A stretch of DNA of 15,964 bases from UBA4582 sp964228885 (lineage in GTDB: Bacteria; Pseudomonadota; Gammaproteobacteria; Pseudomonadales; Azotimanducaceae): positions 1 to 15,964 of the forward strand of contig CAXRCG010000230.1 of the NCBI GenBank assembly GCA_964228885.1, in the 5' to 3' direction. Of the stretch, positions 1 to 8,091 are shown piece after piece. How positions within the stretch are numbered: position 1 is the stretch's first letter; each line of letters begins with the position of its first letter. The notes below the pieces were generated by a model. That model was given only the letters and a program-made list of their open reading frames with translations. It did no database searches and was not told the DNA's origin. A program made the position numbers and the translations under genes.

Positions 1-1
1 G

Positions 2-331
2 CTGTGGCAAAACTATGGTCAATGCTGTGGCGACGCAGGCATTGGCGACTATGCACTATTCCTGTTTGCTGTCACCAAGGACGAAAAATACCTGAACTAT
101 GCAAAGCAAACTGCCCAACACATCGTTAATCAGGGTAATGATACAGAGGGGCTATCCTGGCAAACGGCAGAGCACAGAGACCGCCGCGATTTTCTGGAGA
201 CACAAACCGGATATATGCAGGGGGCAGCAGGTATCGCCAGCTTCCTGCTACATATCGACAGCGTGCTGAATCAAAAGCCAGTGAAAATGATTCTGCCCGA
301 GACACCATTCTCGTATCATGAAACAATTTGA
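2..331 (+). CDS. LanC-like (lanthionine synthetase C family) protein, C-terminal part
   Basis: The gene runs in from the left edge; 109 residues remain before TGA at 329-331. The fragment starts LWQNYGQCCGDAGIGDYALF and later has TGYMQGAAGIASFLLHID, two of the glycine-rich GxxG inner-helix repeats of the LanC alpha/alpha barrel, and it ends in a short tail containing LPETPF. In NisC a Cys-His-Gly motif near this position supplies two zinc ligands. Here the motif reads Cys-Cys-Gly, so the histidine appears replaced by cysteine. LanC enzymes add cysteine thiols to dehydrated residues, but many bacterial LanC-like proteins lie outside lantibiotic clusters and have no known substrate. No precursor peptide or dehydratase is visible here. 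The next gene begins 53 bp downstream on the same strand. Family assignment is fairly sure; activity is unknown. Confidence 0.8.
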   Translation: MWQNYGQCCGDAGIGDYALFLFAVTKDEKYLNYAKQTAQHIVNQGNDTEGLSWQTAEHRDRRDFLETQTGYMQGAAGIASFLLHIDSVLNQKPVKMILPETPFSYHETI

Positions 332-384
332 AGCGTGGCACGATCATGACACTCAAACCCAACAACCAACACTGATCGTCAATC

Positions 385-2088
385 ATGAACCTTAACGCTT
401 ATTGGCAAGACTTTATTCAGAGGTTCGACTTCAGCGCTGGTACGCTTAAGGCGGACATCCTGGCCGGCTTGACAGTGTCGTTAGTGGCAATTCCACAATC
501 TCTCGCATACGCGCAATTGGCCGGCGTACCCGCTTACTACGGTCTTTATGCAGCGCTGATTCCGACGATCGTGGGTGCCTTGTTCGGTTCGTCTAATCAG
601 CTGTCAACTGGCCCCGTTGCCATGACATCATTGTTAACCGCAGCCAGTATTGCGCCGCTGGCTGCACAGGGCACAGATTTATTTATATCCTACGTCATTT
701 TACTCGCGTTGATTTCCGGTTTCATCCAGATCGCATTTGGCGTTATGCGTGCCGGCATCATGTTGAACTTTCTCTCTAACCCGGTGTTAATGGGTTTCAT
801 CAACGCAGCAGCCATCATTATCGGCTTGTCACAACTACCGACGTTAATGGGTATACCTTTCGCCCAATCAACCCACTTTATGCTCGACATTTCACAGGTG
901 ATTCTGCATATCGATCAGTTACACATGCCATCCCTCGGTTTTGGGCTCGTTGCTATTTTGCTATTAGTTGGCTTTAAACAATGGGCACCCGGGTTGCCAG
1001 GCGTTCTCGTCACCGTTGTGGTGCTCACCTTTACCAGCTTTCTCATAGACTACGCCGGCATGGGCGGCGCGGTGGTCGGGGTGGTACCCGAAGGACTTCC
1101 AACCCTCAGCGTGCCTCCCCTAGACTGGCAAGCCACCGTGACACTTTTACCCGCTGCTTTTGTTATCGCCCTGATTAGCTTTATGGAAGCCATGTCCAGT
1201 TGCAAAGTCATCTCAATCAAAACCAGGCAACCCTGGGATGAAAACAAGGAATTGATCGGTCAAGGGCTGGCAAAGGTTGCTGCCGCATTTTGCCAATCGA
1301 TGCCCGTCAGCGGCTCGTTTTCACGTTCAGCGCTAAACCTGGCGTCAGAAGCAAAAACACCTTTGGCCTCGATTATCTCCGCGCTCTTCGTTTTAATCAC
1401 ATTGCTCTTCTTCACTCCGCTGCTGCATCACCTACCCAAACCTGTACTCGCTGCGGTTATCATGGTAGCGGTGCTCAACCTGGTGAATTTCCAATCAATA
1501 AGAAATGCCTGGCTCGCGAGCAAAGACGACGGCGTCGCGGCGCTGCTGACTTTTATCGCAACCCTCGCATTCGCACCCAATATCCAGAACGGTATCCTCA
1601 CGGGCATTTTACTTTCTCTTGCATTGCTCCTGCTTCGACTGATGCATCCACGCATCGCCGTGCTCGGCCAACACAGCGATACAACGCTTCGAGACGCGGT
1701 ACTCCACAAGCTACCACCCTTGCATCCTCAATTAGGCGCAATACGTTTCGACGGAGCATTACGCTTTGTCAATGTTTCCTACTTCGAGAACGCGATCCTG
1801 AAACTGGAGCGCGAGAACCCTCGCATGGTTTTCATTCTTGTCCAATGCAGTGGCATTAATCAGATTGATGCTTCCGGCATCGAGATGTTGAAAAACCTGT
1901 CAGAAAGGCTCGAAAGTAACGGCATTCATCTCGCCTTTAGCTCAGTTAAACACCAGGTCTCAAATGTGATGCAAACCACCGGATTGCTGGACCTAATTGG
2001 CAACGATAATATTTTTGCAACGGATAGAGACGCGATTGCAACGCTACGCGACAGACTTGAACAGATAGCGCGGACAACGTCAGCGTAG
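385..2088 (+). CDS. SulP/SLC26 family anion transporter with C-terminal STAS domain
   Basis: Inner-membrane transporter of 567 residues, the usual length for bacterial SulP proteins, which move sulfate, bicarbonate or dicarboxylates. The first membrane segments carry the family signature: VAIPQSLAYAQLAG at about residues 34-47, then YYGLY, then SSNQLSTGPVAMTS at about 69-82. Many hydrophobic segments follow up to about residue 430. A cytoplasmic STAS domain runs from about 449 to 560, with the IDASG loop at 494-498 that resembles the phosphorylatable serine loop of anti-sigma antagonists. The substrate cannot be read from sequence. The start is fixed by a stop codon at 373-375, with ATG at 385 the first start after it; no clear Shine-Dalgarno sequence precedes it. 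It lies 53 bp behind the LanC-like gene and could be co-transcribed with it. Confidence 0.95.
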   Translation: MNLNAYWQDFIQRFDFSAGTLKADILAGLTVSLVAIPQSLAYAQLAGVPAYYGLYAALIPTIVGALFGSSNQLSTGPVAMTSLLTAASIAPLAAQGTDLFISYVILLALISGFIQIAFGVMRAGIMLNFLSNPVLMGFINAAAIIIGLSQLPTLMGIPFAQSTHFMLDISQVILHIDQLHMPSLGFGLVAILLLVGFKQWAPGLPGVLVTVVVLTFTSFLIDYAGMGGAVVGVVPEGLPTLSVPPLDWQATVTLLPAAFVIALISFMEAMSSCKVISIKTRQPWDENKELIGQGLAKVAAAFCQSMPVSGSFSRSALNLASEAKTPLASIISALFVLITLLFFTPLLHHLPKPVLAAVIMVAVLNLVNFQSIRNAWLASKDDGVAALLTFIATLAFAPNIQNGILTGILLSLALLLLRLMHPRIAVLGQHSDTTLRDAVLHKLPPLHPQLGAIRFDGALRFVNVSYFENAILKLERENPRMVFILVQCSGINQIDASGIEMLKNLSERLESNGIHLAFSSVKHQVSNVMQTTGLLDLIGNDNIFATDRDAIATLRDRLEQIARTTSA

Positions 2089-2247
2089 ACAAAAAAAGCG
2101 GCTCACAAGTTGTATGCGCCAAGCGCCCCGGCTGGCATCAGACTAAACGAAAAAGCGATTATCATGTTCGTGGATAGTTCATTTTGGCAGCTCACTCATC
2201 GCAAGCTTAAAAAAACATTGTGAACTCATCAGCGGCACAATAACTAG

Positions 2248-2256
2248 TGCTATTAT
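2248..2256 (+). promoter_or_regulatory. Candidate extended -10 promoter for the crotonase gene
   Basis: The spacer 2089-2314 holds TGC-TATTAT, which fits the TGn-TATnnT extended -10 pattern of sigma-70. The -35 region 17 bp upstream (about ATCAGC) is poor, as is common with extended -10 promoters. A start about 7 bp downstream would leave a leader near 50 nt. The ribosome site AAAAGGA lies about 8 nt before ATG 2315. Predicted from pattern only. Confidence 0.4.
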
Positions 2257-2314
2257 TTGCCACTAACTTATCGCAACACCAGCCAGCCCGAGACCCAAAA
2301 AGGACAACACCACA

Positions 2315-3109
2315 ATGTCAGAGAGTGAAAGCATCAAAGTCATCTATGACGGCGCAATCGTCAGGTTAGTACTGAACCGTCCAAAGCAACTCAATGCTTT
2401 AAACGACGATATCCGTAAAGTGATCGCTTCCACTTTAAATGACTTAATGGAAAGACCCGATATCCGATTGCTGGTATTGAGCGCCGAAGGAAAATCATTC
2501 TGCTCCGGCGCGGACCTCAAAACAACGTCCTATCCCCGAGTTGAGGGGGACTGGTCGACAAGAAGAAATCGAACCGCCACTTGGCAGCGGGTATTGGAGC
2601 AGCTGGATAGAATTCCTCAGGTAACCATTGCTTCCATGCAGGGTCATGTTGTGGGAGGTGGCGCACTCCTTGCAACGGCATGCGATTTCAGAGTAATTTC
2701 AGAAGATACCATATTCCGCATACCTGAATTAGCGCTAGGTATTCCCAATGTCTGGAACGGAACACCTCTATTAGCAAGGGAAGTTGGATTGCCAACCGCG
2801 CGAGACTGGGTGATGACGGCTCGCAAGGTGCTCGCACCAGAGCTGAAACAGAGTGGTTGGGCTCAAAGAGTTGCAGCACAAGACATGCTACCAGTTGAAA
2901 CCAATCAACTAATTTCGGAACTACTCAACATTCCAGCCGCGTCACTTGCCATGACTAGATCAATGACTTCTGCGCTTGGCAGATCAAGCGCAGGCATGGC
3001 CATGGGTTGGGCAGACGCAGACTTGCAACAATGGGCGTTTACCGAAGATGAATACAAAGAAACGGTTCGCAGTTATTCAAGCAAGATTGGCAGCAAATCG
3101 AAGCCGTGA
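2315..3109 (+). CDS. Enoyl-CoA hydratase/isomerase (crotonase) family protein
   Basis: A 264-residue crotonase-fold protein, the normal length for the family, which acts on acyl-CoA thioesters in the cytoplasm. The two oxyanion-hole regions are clear: KSFCSGADL at 60-68 and GHVVGGGALLATACDF at 110-125. PELALGIP at 137-144 supplies Glu138, equivalent to Glu164 of rat mitochondrial enoyl-CoA hydratase. The other hydratase glutamate (rat Glu144, in GGGCE) is Leu118 here. Ordinary hydration therefore seems unlikely, and an isomerase, hydrolase or other crotonase activity is more plausible. An AAAAGGA ribosome site precedes the ATG. It is monocistronic and converges with the amidohydrolase gene. 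Family certain; reaction and substrate unknown. Confidence 0.92.
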   Translation: MSESESIKVIYDGAIVRLVLNRPKQLNALNDDIRKVIASTLNDLMERPDIRLLVLSAEGKSFCSGADLKTTSYPRVEGDWSTRRNRTATWQRVLEQLDRIPQVTIASMQGHVVGGGALLATACDFRVISEDTIFRIPELALGIPNVWNGTPLLAREVGLPTARDWVMTARKVLAPELKQSGWAQRVAAQDMLPVETNQLISELLNIPAASLAMTRSMTSALGRSSAGMAMGWADADLQQWAFTEDEYKETVRSYSSKIGSKSKP

Positions 3110-3116
3110 TGAACAA

Positions 3117-3134
3117 GCGCAACTTACCTTGCGC
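3117..3134. terminator. Hairpin between convergent genes, possible terminator
   Basis: GCGCAA-CTTACC-TTGCGC forms a perfect 6-bp stem with a 6-nt loop, 7 bp after the crotonase stop and within the 93-bp gap between two convergent genes. No run of T follows on either strand, so intrinsic termination would be weak. The location is the main argument. Confidence 0.3.
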
Positions 3135-3202
3135 CATAAACCATAAAGGTGAACCTCAGAAAACCTCGACCTCTTTTATGCAAAGGAGTCATTGAGCAAA
3201 GC

Positions 3203-4852
3203 CTAGTGTTTTTCGTCTAATTTCGCTTGTGCCACCATTTTAGCAACATCGGCTAGAAGCGCTTTTGCATTATAGACAATGCCACTTTTTATCGTGTATG
3301 AGACACCACCAACCCGACCAAGCACGCCCGACTCTCGGTTAAGTTTCATGTGACCAGTACCATACAGAAGTTTAAAATTTGCAACAGGATTACCCTGTAC
3401 CAAGACGATATCTGCTTGTTTGCCCGGTGTTATCGAGCCAATCTGATCTTCCATACCAATCAATTCTGCGCCATTTAAAGTCGCTGCCTGAATGACTTCA
3501 AGCGGATGAAATCCTGCTTCCTGCAACAACTCAAGCTCTCTTATATAGGCAAAACCAAACAGCTTGAAAATAAATCCCGCGTCAGATCCAGCGGCTACCC
3601 GTCCACCACCGTTTTTGTATTCATTGACAAACTGCATCCAGCGCTTGAAATTGTTGCCCCAAGCTACTTCATCAGCGGTCGTCCAATCGAAATGATAAGA
3701 ACCATGAAGCCTTGGATCCGGCATAAAAAACTTTTGTAACGCTGGTAGCGTATAGGTGGCATGCCATTCTGCATCCCGCGCTCTGATGACATCTCGGTTC
3801 GCCTCATAAATGGTAAACGTTGGCACTAGGGTAAAGTCCAGTGCCAGCATCTCTGCCATCACTTTTTGCCAGTGCTGCGATCCGGGTGCTGCCGCTTGCA
3901 ACCAAAGACGACCCGCTTCGGCAAAACGCCACTGCTCATCAGCATAGTTGTATTCGGGCGGATAATGCTGAATTGTCCTGTCTGTAAACAGCGCTTCAGG
4001 CAATCCATACCAGTGCTCCATCGAATCCAATCCCGCTCGGGCACTGTCGAGCGCATTAACATGATAAACACCGTTCTGGTCATGGTGACTAGCCGTGCCA
4101 ATGCCCAGTTTTTTCGCTTCATCGTAGACAGCCACCAAGGCTTCGCGGGTCCCACCCCTCAGCTTGACGCCCTGAGCCCCATTCTTTTTTACCGCTCTTA
4201 CCCACTTACGTGCAGCCTTTTCCCCTACAATCTGACGGCCAGGGAACATCGAGTAAGGAATGATTCGCGGCGCAACAATCTTTCCCTCTTCACTTCGTCT
4301 TGCGTGATCCACCGTCCAAGCTAGCCCCATACCCGAACCGACTTCCCTAACAGTTGTAATACCATGAGCAAGCCAAAGCTTAAAAACATATTCAGGTGGC
4401 GTCACCGGCCCGGCTAGCCCCTGCCCCGGAGTGCCAATATGCGAGTGAGCATCAATAAATCCCGGCATTGCTGTCATGCCTGCGGCATCTATGCGACGAA
4501 TACCGTCAGAGACTGTGCTACTTTCCGTCGACAGGGACCCTCTTGAAGCGCGTATCGAGACGATTTTGTCCTCAACAATGTTGATATCGACAGGACCACG
4601 AGGTGGAGAACCGAGACCATCGACCAACATGACGTTTTCAATCCGCAGCTGCCGATAAGGACCCCCGCCTTCGTCATCACCTCGACTAGGTGCCGGATCT
4701 GGAATCTTGATGCCATATTTGGCAACGGACTCTGCACCTTCTTCTCCCGGATTCGCCGCCTGTGGAGAGCTACAGAATAGCAAAATCGACAAGGTCGCTA
4801 GGCACAGCCGTCTACCCGGATTGCCTGTCTTTTTTCTTTTTTTACTTATCAT
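3203..4852 (-). CDS. Exported metal-dependent amidohydrolase family protein
   Basis: A 549-residue member of the amidohydrolase superfamily (imidazolonepropionase/prolidase-like branch), which hydrolyses amide or related bonds with one or two metal ions. Metal-ligand motifs appear in order: D134-x-H136-x-H138 (after PGFI), K230 in GVKLRGG (candidate carbamylated or bridging lysine), H256/H257 in TASHHDQN, H280 in SMEHW, and D424 in AAGSDAGF. A C-terminal beta-sandwich strand GKQADIVLVQGNP lies at about 478-490. The N-terminus has a basic stretch (KKRKK), a hydrophobic core (LCLATLSILLF) and a likely SPase I site after SPQAA near residue 33, so it is probably periplasmic. An AAGGA ribosome site sits about 11 nt before ATG. 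It lies 48 bp downstream of the nitroreductase gene, so both are probably one transcript. Substrate unknown. Confidence 0.9.
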   Translation of the reverse strand: MISKKRKKTGNPGRRLCLATLSILLFCSSPQAANPGEEGAESVAKYGIKIPDPAPSRGDDEGGGPYRQLRIENVMLVDGLGSPPRGPVDINIVEDKIVSIRASRGSLSTESSTVSDGIRRIDAAGMTAMPGFIDAHSHIGTPGQGLAGPVTPPEYVFKLWLAHGITTVREVGSGMGLAWTVDHARRSEEGKIVAPRIIPYSMFPGRQIVGEKAARKWVRAVKKNGAQGVKLRGGTREALVAVYDEAKKLGIGTASHHDQNGVYHVNALDSARAGLDSMEHWYGLPEALFTDRTIQHYPPEYNYADEQWRFAEAGRLWLQAAAPGSQHWQKVMAEMLALDFTLVPTFTIYEANRDVIRARDAEWHATYTLPALQKFFMPDPRLHGSYHFDWTTADEVAWGNNFKRWMQFVNEYKNGGGRVAAGSDAGFIFKLFGFAYIRELELLQEAGFHPLEVIQAATLNGAELIGMEDQIGSITPGKQADIVLVQGNPVANFKLLYGTGHMKLNRESGVLGRVGGVSYTIKSGIVYNAKALLADVAKMVAQAKLDEKH

Positions 4853-4900
4853 GTCCCAGAATTTCCTTGGGCTGAATGCCCTTTGAACTTCTTTTCAACA

Positions 4901-5554
4901 CTATATATCCAGCGGATTGCCGAACGTATCGTTAAAGGCCATCTCAGTCAGCGGTCTTCTAGTGATTTCACCATGCCCTCCTAGTACAGGATAGCCTAGT
5001 GGCACAAAAGCCGCGGTGTGCCATTCGTCCGGAATCTCCAGCAGATTTTTTATCGCTGGCTCTTCGATACACAACAGGGTTGTTAGCACACAACCTAAAC
5101 CTTCCGTTCTCGCCGCTAACAACAAATTCTGAACCGCGGGATAGATTGACCCACCACCAACCACGCTTTGTCGCGGCAAGCCTGCATCGGTCACAGTAAT
5201 GTGGGCAAAATCAAAACAGAACACACAAATTACAGGCGCCTCATGCATATGATTCGCGAGGTACGTGCCGGACTCAAGCGCCTTTCGACTACTCAATGCC
5301 ATCGCATCACTCATTGCAGAGAGATGGGCCTCGTATCCTGGTATATAACTATTCCAGTGGGGACGGTACAGGTCTTCCATACCCTGTTTCAACGCGGCGT
5401 CCTGAACCGCTATCATACGCCATGGTTGGTGGTTACCACCCGTTGGCGCCCAGGTCGCAGCGGTTAAGACCCGTCGAAGTACATCGGAGGGAATAGGATC
5501 GGGTCTGATTCTTCTCACTGCCCGCAGGGTAGACATAGCGTCATAGATATCCAT
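4901..5554 (-). CDS. Nitroreductase family protein (FMN-dependent oxidoreductase)
   Basis: A 217-residue cytoplasmic flavoprotein of the NfsB/FRP-like nitroreductase fold, normal in length. FMN-contact regions are visible: the RAVRRIRPDPIP segment at 11-22, WAPTGGNHQPWRM at 35-47 (Asn41 and Gln43 likely near the phosphate and isoalloxazine), GGGSIYPAVQNLLLAA at 133-148, GLG at 152-154, and a C-terminal RRPL near 199-202. Members reduce nitroaromatics, quinones, enones or flavins with NAD(P)H; the physiological substrate cannot be told here. The start has an excellent ribosome site, AAGGAG 5 nt before ATG. It is the first gene of a probable two-gene operon with the exported amidohydrolase, and a 325-bp divergent spacer separates it from the octaheme cytochrome gene. 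Confidence 0.92.
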   Translation of the reverse strand: MDIYDAMSTLRAVRRIRPDPIPSDVLRRVLTAATWAPTGGNHQPWRMIAVQDAALKQGMEDLYRPHWNSYIPGYEAHLSAMSDAMALSSRKALESGTYLANHMHEAPVICVFCFDFAHITVTDAGLPRQSVVGGGSIYPAVQNLLLAARTEGLGCVLTTLLCIEEPAIKNLLEIPDEWHTAAFVPLGYPVLGGHGEITRRPLTEMAFNDTFGNPLDI

Positions 5555-5626
5555 AGCAACTCCTTACACATGAATTAAGGGATTCTGAAGCAATCGTAGC
5601 TTGAACGCTAATCCAGCTTACAACTA

Positions 5627-5638
5627 GGGATGCATCCC
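5627..5638. promoter_or_regulatory. 12-bp perfect palindrome upstream of the nitroreductase operon
   Basis: GGGATGCATCCC is fully self-complementary and lies about 73-84 bp upstream of the nitroreductase ATG, a plausible place for an operator. A 12-bp palindrome is expected a few times by chance in a window of this size, so its position is the only support. Confidence 0.3.
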
Positions 5639-5862
5639 AATCAGCCTAATCAATCTTTGCTCGTCTGCAGGCATGTGTCAGAATGGTTCATTTTCAATGC
5701 GTTGGCACTTCCGCATGATGCAGTTGTTTTCGTCTGCCTCACGATGATCAATATTCTCCCGCATGCCGCTGGCCTGAAACCTCGAGAGTGATTTAGCGTG
5801 CATGAATCTGTTGAAATCGAGGAAGTACATCATCGTTCGCCACTTGCCATACCCATAGAGAT

Positions 5863-5876
5863 TTGATCTGAATCAA
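5863..5876. promoter_or_regulatory. Perfect FNR/ANR-type binding box
   Basis: TTGAT-CTGA-ATCAA matches the symmetric FNR-family consensus TTGATnnnnATCAA at all ten specified positions. It ends 3 bp before ATG 5880 of the octaheme cytochrome gene and fills the place where a Shine-Dalgarno sequence would be. An activating FNR site is normally centred near -41.5 from a transcription start. At this position a bound protein could only block transcription of this gene, or act at a distance on the divergent nitroreductase operon. Sequence match certain, function inferred. Confidence 0.55.
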
Positions 5877-5879
5877 GCA

Positions 5880-8087
5880 ATGAAACTGATCCTTCTTACA
5901 ATTCTCTTAATGCTGAATACGCACATTAGTGGCGCGGAGTATGTCGGCGCAGAAGCTTGTGGAGCCTGCCATCAGACTCAACTGAAACAGTGGCGTAAAT
6001 CCGATCACTTTCACGCAATGCAAATCGCGAACAGCACAAGCGTATTAGGAAATTTTTCAGATGTGAACGTCGAGTTCCACGGTATCAAGACACGTTTTTT
6101 CAAACGACAAAATAGCTTCTTCATCGAAACTCGGGATGAAAACAATGAAGTCAGGGTGCTAAAAGTGTTATACACTTTTGGCCACGATCCATTACAGCAA
6201 TATCTGGTGGACATTGGATCAGGTAAACTTCAGGCATTTAGTATCGCTTGGGACAGTCGTAGCAAGAAAAATGGTGGTCAACGCTGGTTTCACCTTCAGC
6301 CACAGGAAAACATTTCGTCCGAACACCCTTTCTTCTGGCAGGGCCATTTCCAGAACTGGAATAGTCGCTGCGCCGAATGTCACAGTACCGATCTGAAGAA
6401 AAACTACGATCCTGAATCAAACAGCTATGACACCGAGTGGTCAGAAATCAACGTCGCCTGCGAAGCCTGCCATGGGCCTGGCTCGGACCATGTCGCGCTT
6501 GCGCGTCGTGGCGCTATAGCGATCAACGAGACCGGTTTAACTCGAATAGGAAAACGGACACATTGGCAGTTTGCCGCAGGCGACGCCATTGCCAACCCGC
6601 AAAGCGATGTCGATGATTCTGAAATAGACATCTGCGGCAGCTGCCACTCACGCCGGTTGCCCATTGCAAAGCATACGCCCGGCGCCGCCTATCACGATAA
6701 AAATATCATTCAACTGTTAAGTCCTGAGCTATATTTTCCAGATGGTCAAATTCAAGACGAAGTGTTTGTTCTCGGCTCGTTTTTGCAAAGCAAGATGTAT
6801 CAACAAGGCGTACGCTGCACAAATTGCCATAATCCTCATAGTGGCGAAGTCACGATACCTGGCAATGATCTTTGCAGCCAATGCCACATATCAACGACTT
6901 ATGATGCCCCCGACCACCATGGTCACCAGCAAAACACCGAAGCTAGTAAGTGTGTTAACTGTCATATGCCCGCAAGAACTTACATGGGAGTTGATGATCG
7001 CAGAGATCACAGTTTCGTCATACCGAGGCAAACGGCTGAAAGCGACGCGACGCCCTCACCCTGCGCTAACTGCCACACAGCTGAATCCAGCAGCTGGATA
7101 AACCAGGGCATCAAGACAATCGCAAAAGACCACTGGTCCCATGCCAACACAAAAAGTCGCAATTTCAATATGCACAGCGTGCGCGGACTCGCTGCATATG
7201 CGGCTGACGAGAATCTTGCTCCTATCGTGCGCGCAACACTTATCGAACAGCTCGCAAATTATCCCTCGCGATTTACGCTTGAAGCTGTCACCCAAGCACT
7301 CACAAATAAGGATCCCATGATTCGCGGTGCCGCGATTGCAGCCTTAAGATTCTTACCGGCAGTAGATCGCTGGACACTGTTAAAGCCTTTTGCCAATGAT
7401 GAAAGCAAAACCGTGAGATTTCAGGTCGCGGCCACCATGGCTGATGCGCTACCAGCCCTACCTGAAACAACTAGGGCCCAGTTGGCGAGCCTGATTCGTG
7501 AATACACACAGGCACTAAAGATAACCGAGGATAGCCCGGCAACTCAGATGGCGCAGGCGAATCTGGCCATGCAGCAAAATCAACTAGCTGAAGCTGAACG
7601 GCACTTTCAGCGCGCGCTTCAAATTTCTCCTGCTTTTGTGCCAGCATTGCTTAACTTTGCAGAATTCCTGCGGGCCACGGGTCGCAATGATGCATCCACA
7701 CCTCATCTACTCAAAGCCTTATCAGTTGCGCCAGATTCAGCAACCACACAACATGCCTGGGGGTTACACCTTATTCGCCAGCAACGTATCGAGGATGCGC
7801 TGCCCTTTTTGAAAAACGCGGCAATTATCGAAGATGCACAGCCTCGGTTTTCTTATGTGTATGCCGTTGCCTTGGATAGTATTGACGCCACGGACCTAGC
7901 AATTGAACATCTCAAAGCCTCGGACGAGCGTTGGCCTAATCAAATAGACACACTGAGGACACTGCTCATCTATGCAGACAAACAGAATCAATTGGCTAGC
8001 AACATGCAATACCTAAGCAAGCTCTCAGCACTTTCTCCCTCGTCACCTTTGGTCAGAAAGCTGATGCAAAAATACCAGTCCCGTTAA
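5880..8087 (+). CDS. Exported octaheme cytochrome c with HEAT-like and TPR repeats
   Basis: A 735-residue protein. A signal peptide is likely at 1-19 (MKLILLTILLMLNTHISGA), sending it to the periplasm where heme is attached. Eight CxxCH heme sites start at Cys27, 164, 194, 252, 313, 332, 358 and 395, all in the first 400 residues. The opening YVGAEACGACHQTQLKQW resembles the cytochrome c554-like multiheme family. Residues about 430-525 look like HEAT-type helical repeats (KDPMIRGAAIAALR), and about 555-725 like TPRs (LAEAERHFQRALQISP, near 569-584). Such fusions are known as multiheme cytochrome/TPR proteins of unsettled function; electron transfer on a scaffold is the likely role. No quinol oxidase, NapC/NirT-type partner or nitrogen-cycle gene is nearby. 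The start is set by the signal peptide, yet no Shine-Dalgarno is seen: a perfect FNR-type box occupies that place. Confidence 0.9.
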   Translation: MKLILLTILLMLNTHISGAEYVGAEACGACHQTQLKQWRKSDHFHAMQIANSTSVLGNFSDVNVEFHGIKTRFFKRQNSFFIETRDENNEVRVLKVLYTFGHDPLQQYLVDIGSGKLQAFSIAWDSRSKKNGGQRWFHLQPQENISSEHPFFWQGHFQNWNSRCAECHSTDLKKNYDPESNSYDTEWSEINVACEACHGPGSDHVALARRGAIAINETGLTRIGKRTHWQFAAGDAIANPQSDVDDSEIDICGSCHSRRLPIAKHTPGAAYHDKNIIQLLSPELYFPDGQIQDEVFVLGSFLQSKMYQQGVRCTNCHNPHSGEVTIPGNDLCSQCHISTTYDAPDHHGHQQNTEASKCVNCHMPARTYMGVDDRRDHSFVIPRQTAESDATPSPCANCHTAESSSWINQGIKTIAKDHWSHANTKSRNFNMHSVRGLAAYAADENLAPIVRATLIEQLANYPSRFTLEAVTQALTNKDPMIRGAAIAALRFLPAVDRWTLLKPFANDESKTVRFQVAATMADALPALPETTRAQLASLIREYTQALKITEDSPATQMAQANLAMQQNQLAEAERHFQRALQISPAFVPALLNFAEFLRATGRNDASTPHLLKALSVAPDSATTQHAWGLHLIRQQRIEDALPFLKNAAIIEDAQPRFSYVYAVALDSIDATDLAIEHLKASDERWPNQIDTLRTLLIYADKQNQLASNMQYLSKLSALSPSSPLVRKLMQKYQSR

Positions 8088-8091
8088 ACAT

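Larger units (their letters stand above)
5555..5879. other. Divergent intergenic region (325 bp)
   Basis: Spacer between the minus-strand nitroreductase gene and the plus-strand cytochrome gene, so it must hold both promoters. I see no convincing sigma-70 -35/-10 pair for either gene and no plausible coding frame. It contains a perfect 12-bp palindrome on the nitroreductase side and a perfect FNR-type box on the cytochrome side, listed separately. Confidence 0.7.

Noticed and set aside
1290..1859. 189-codon open frame inside the SulP gene, plus strand
   Set aside because: Arg/Ser/Thr-rich, no family resemblance, wholly inside a clear SulP/STAS gene in another frame.
3866..4324. 152-codon open frame antisense to the amidohydrolase gene
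   Set aside because: Lies entirely opposite conserved metal-ligand coding sequence and resembles no known protein.
5880..8087. Pentaheme nitrite reductase (NrfA) or hydroxylamine oxidoreductase assignment for the cytochrome
   Set aside because: No CxxCK site and no characteristic neighbours; eight ordinary CxxCH sites plus a long repeat tail do not fit NrfA, and no HAO-specific feature can be claimed.
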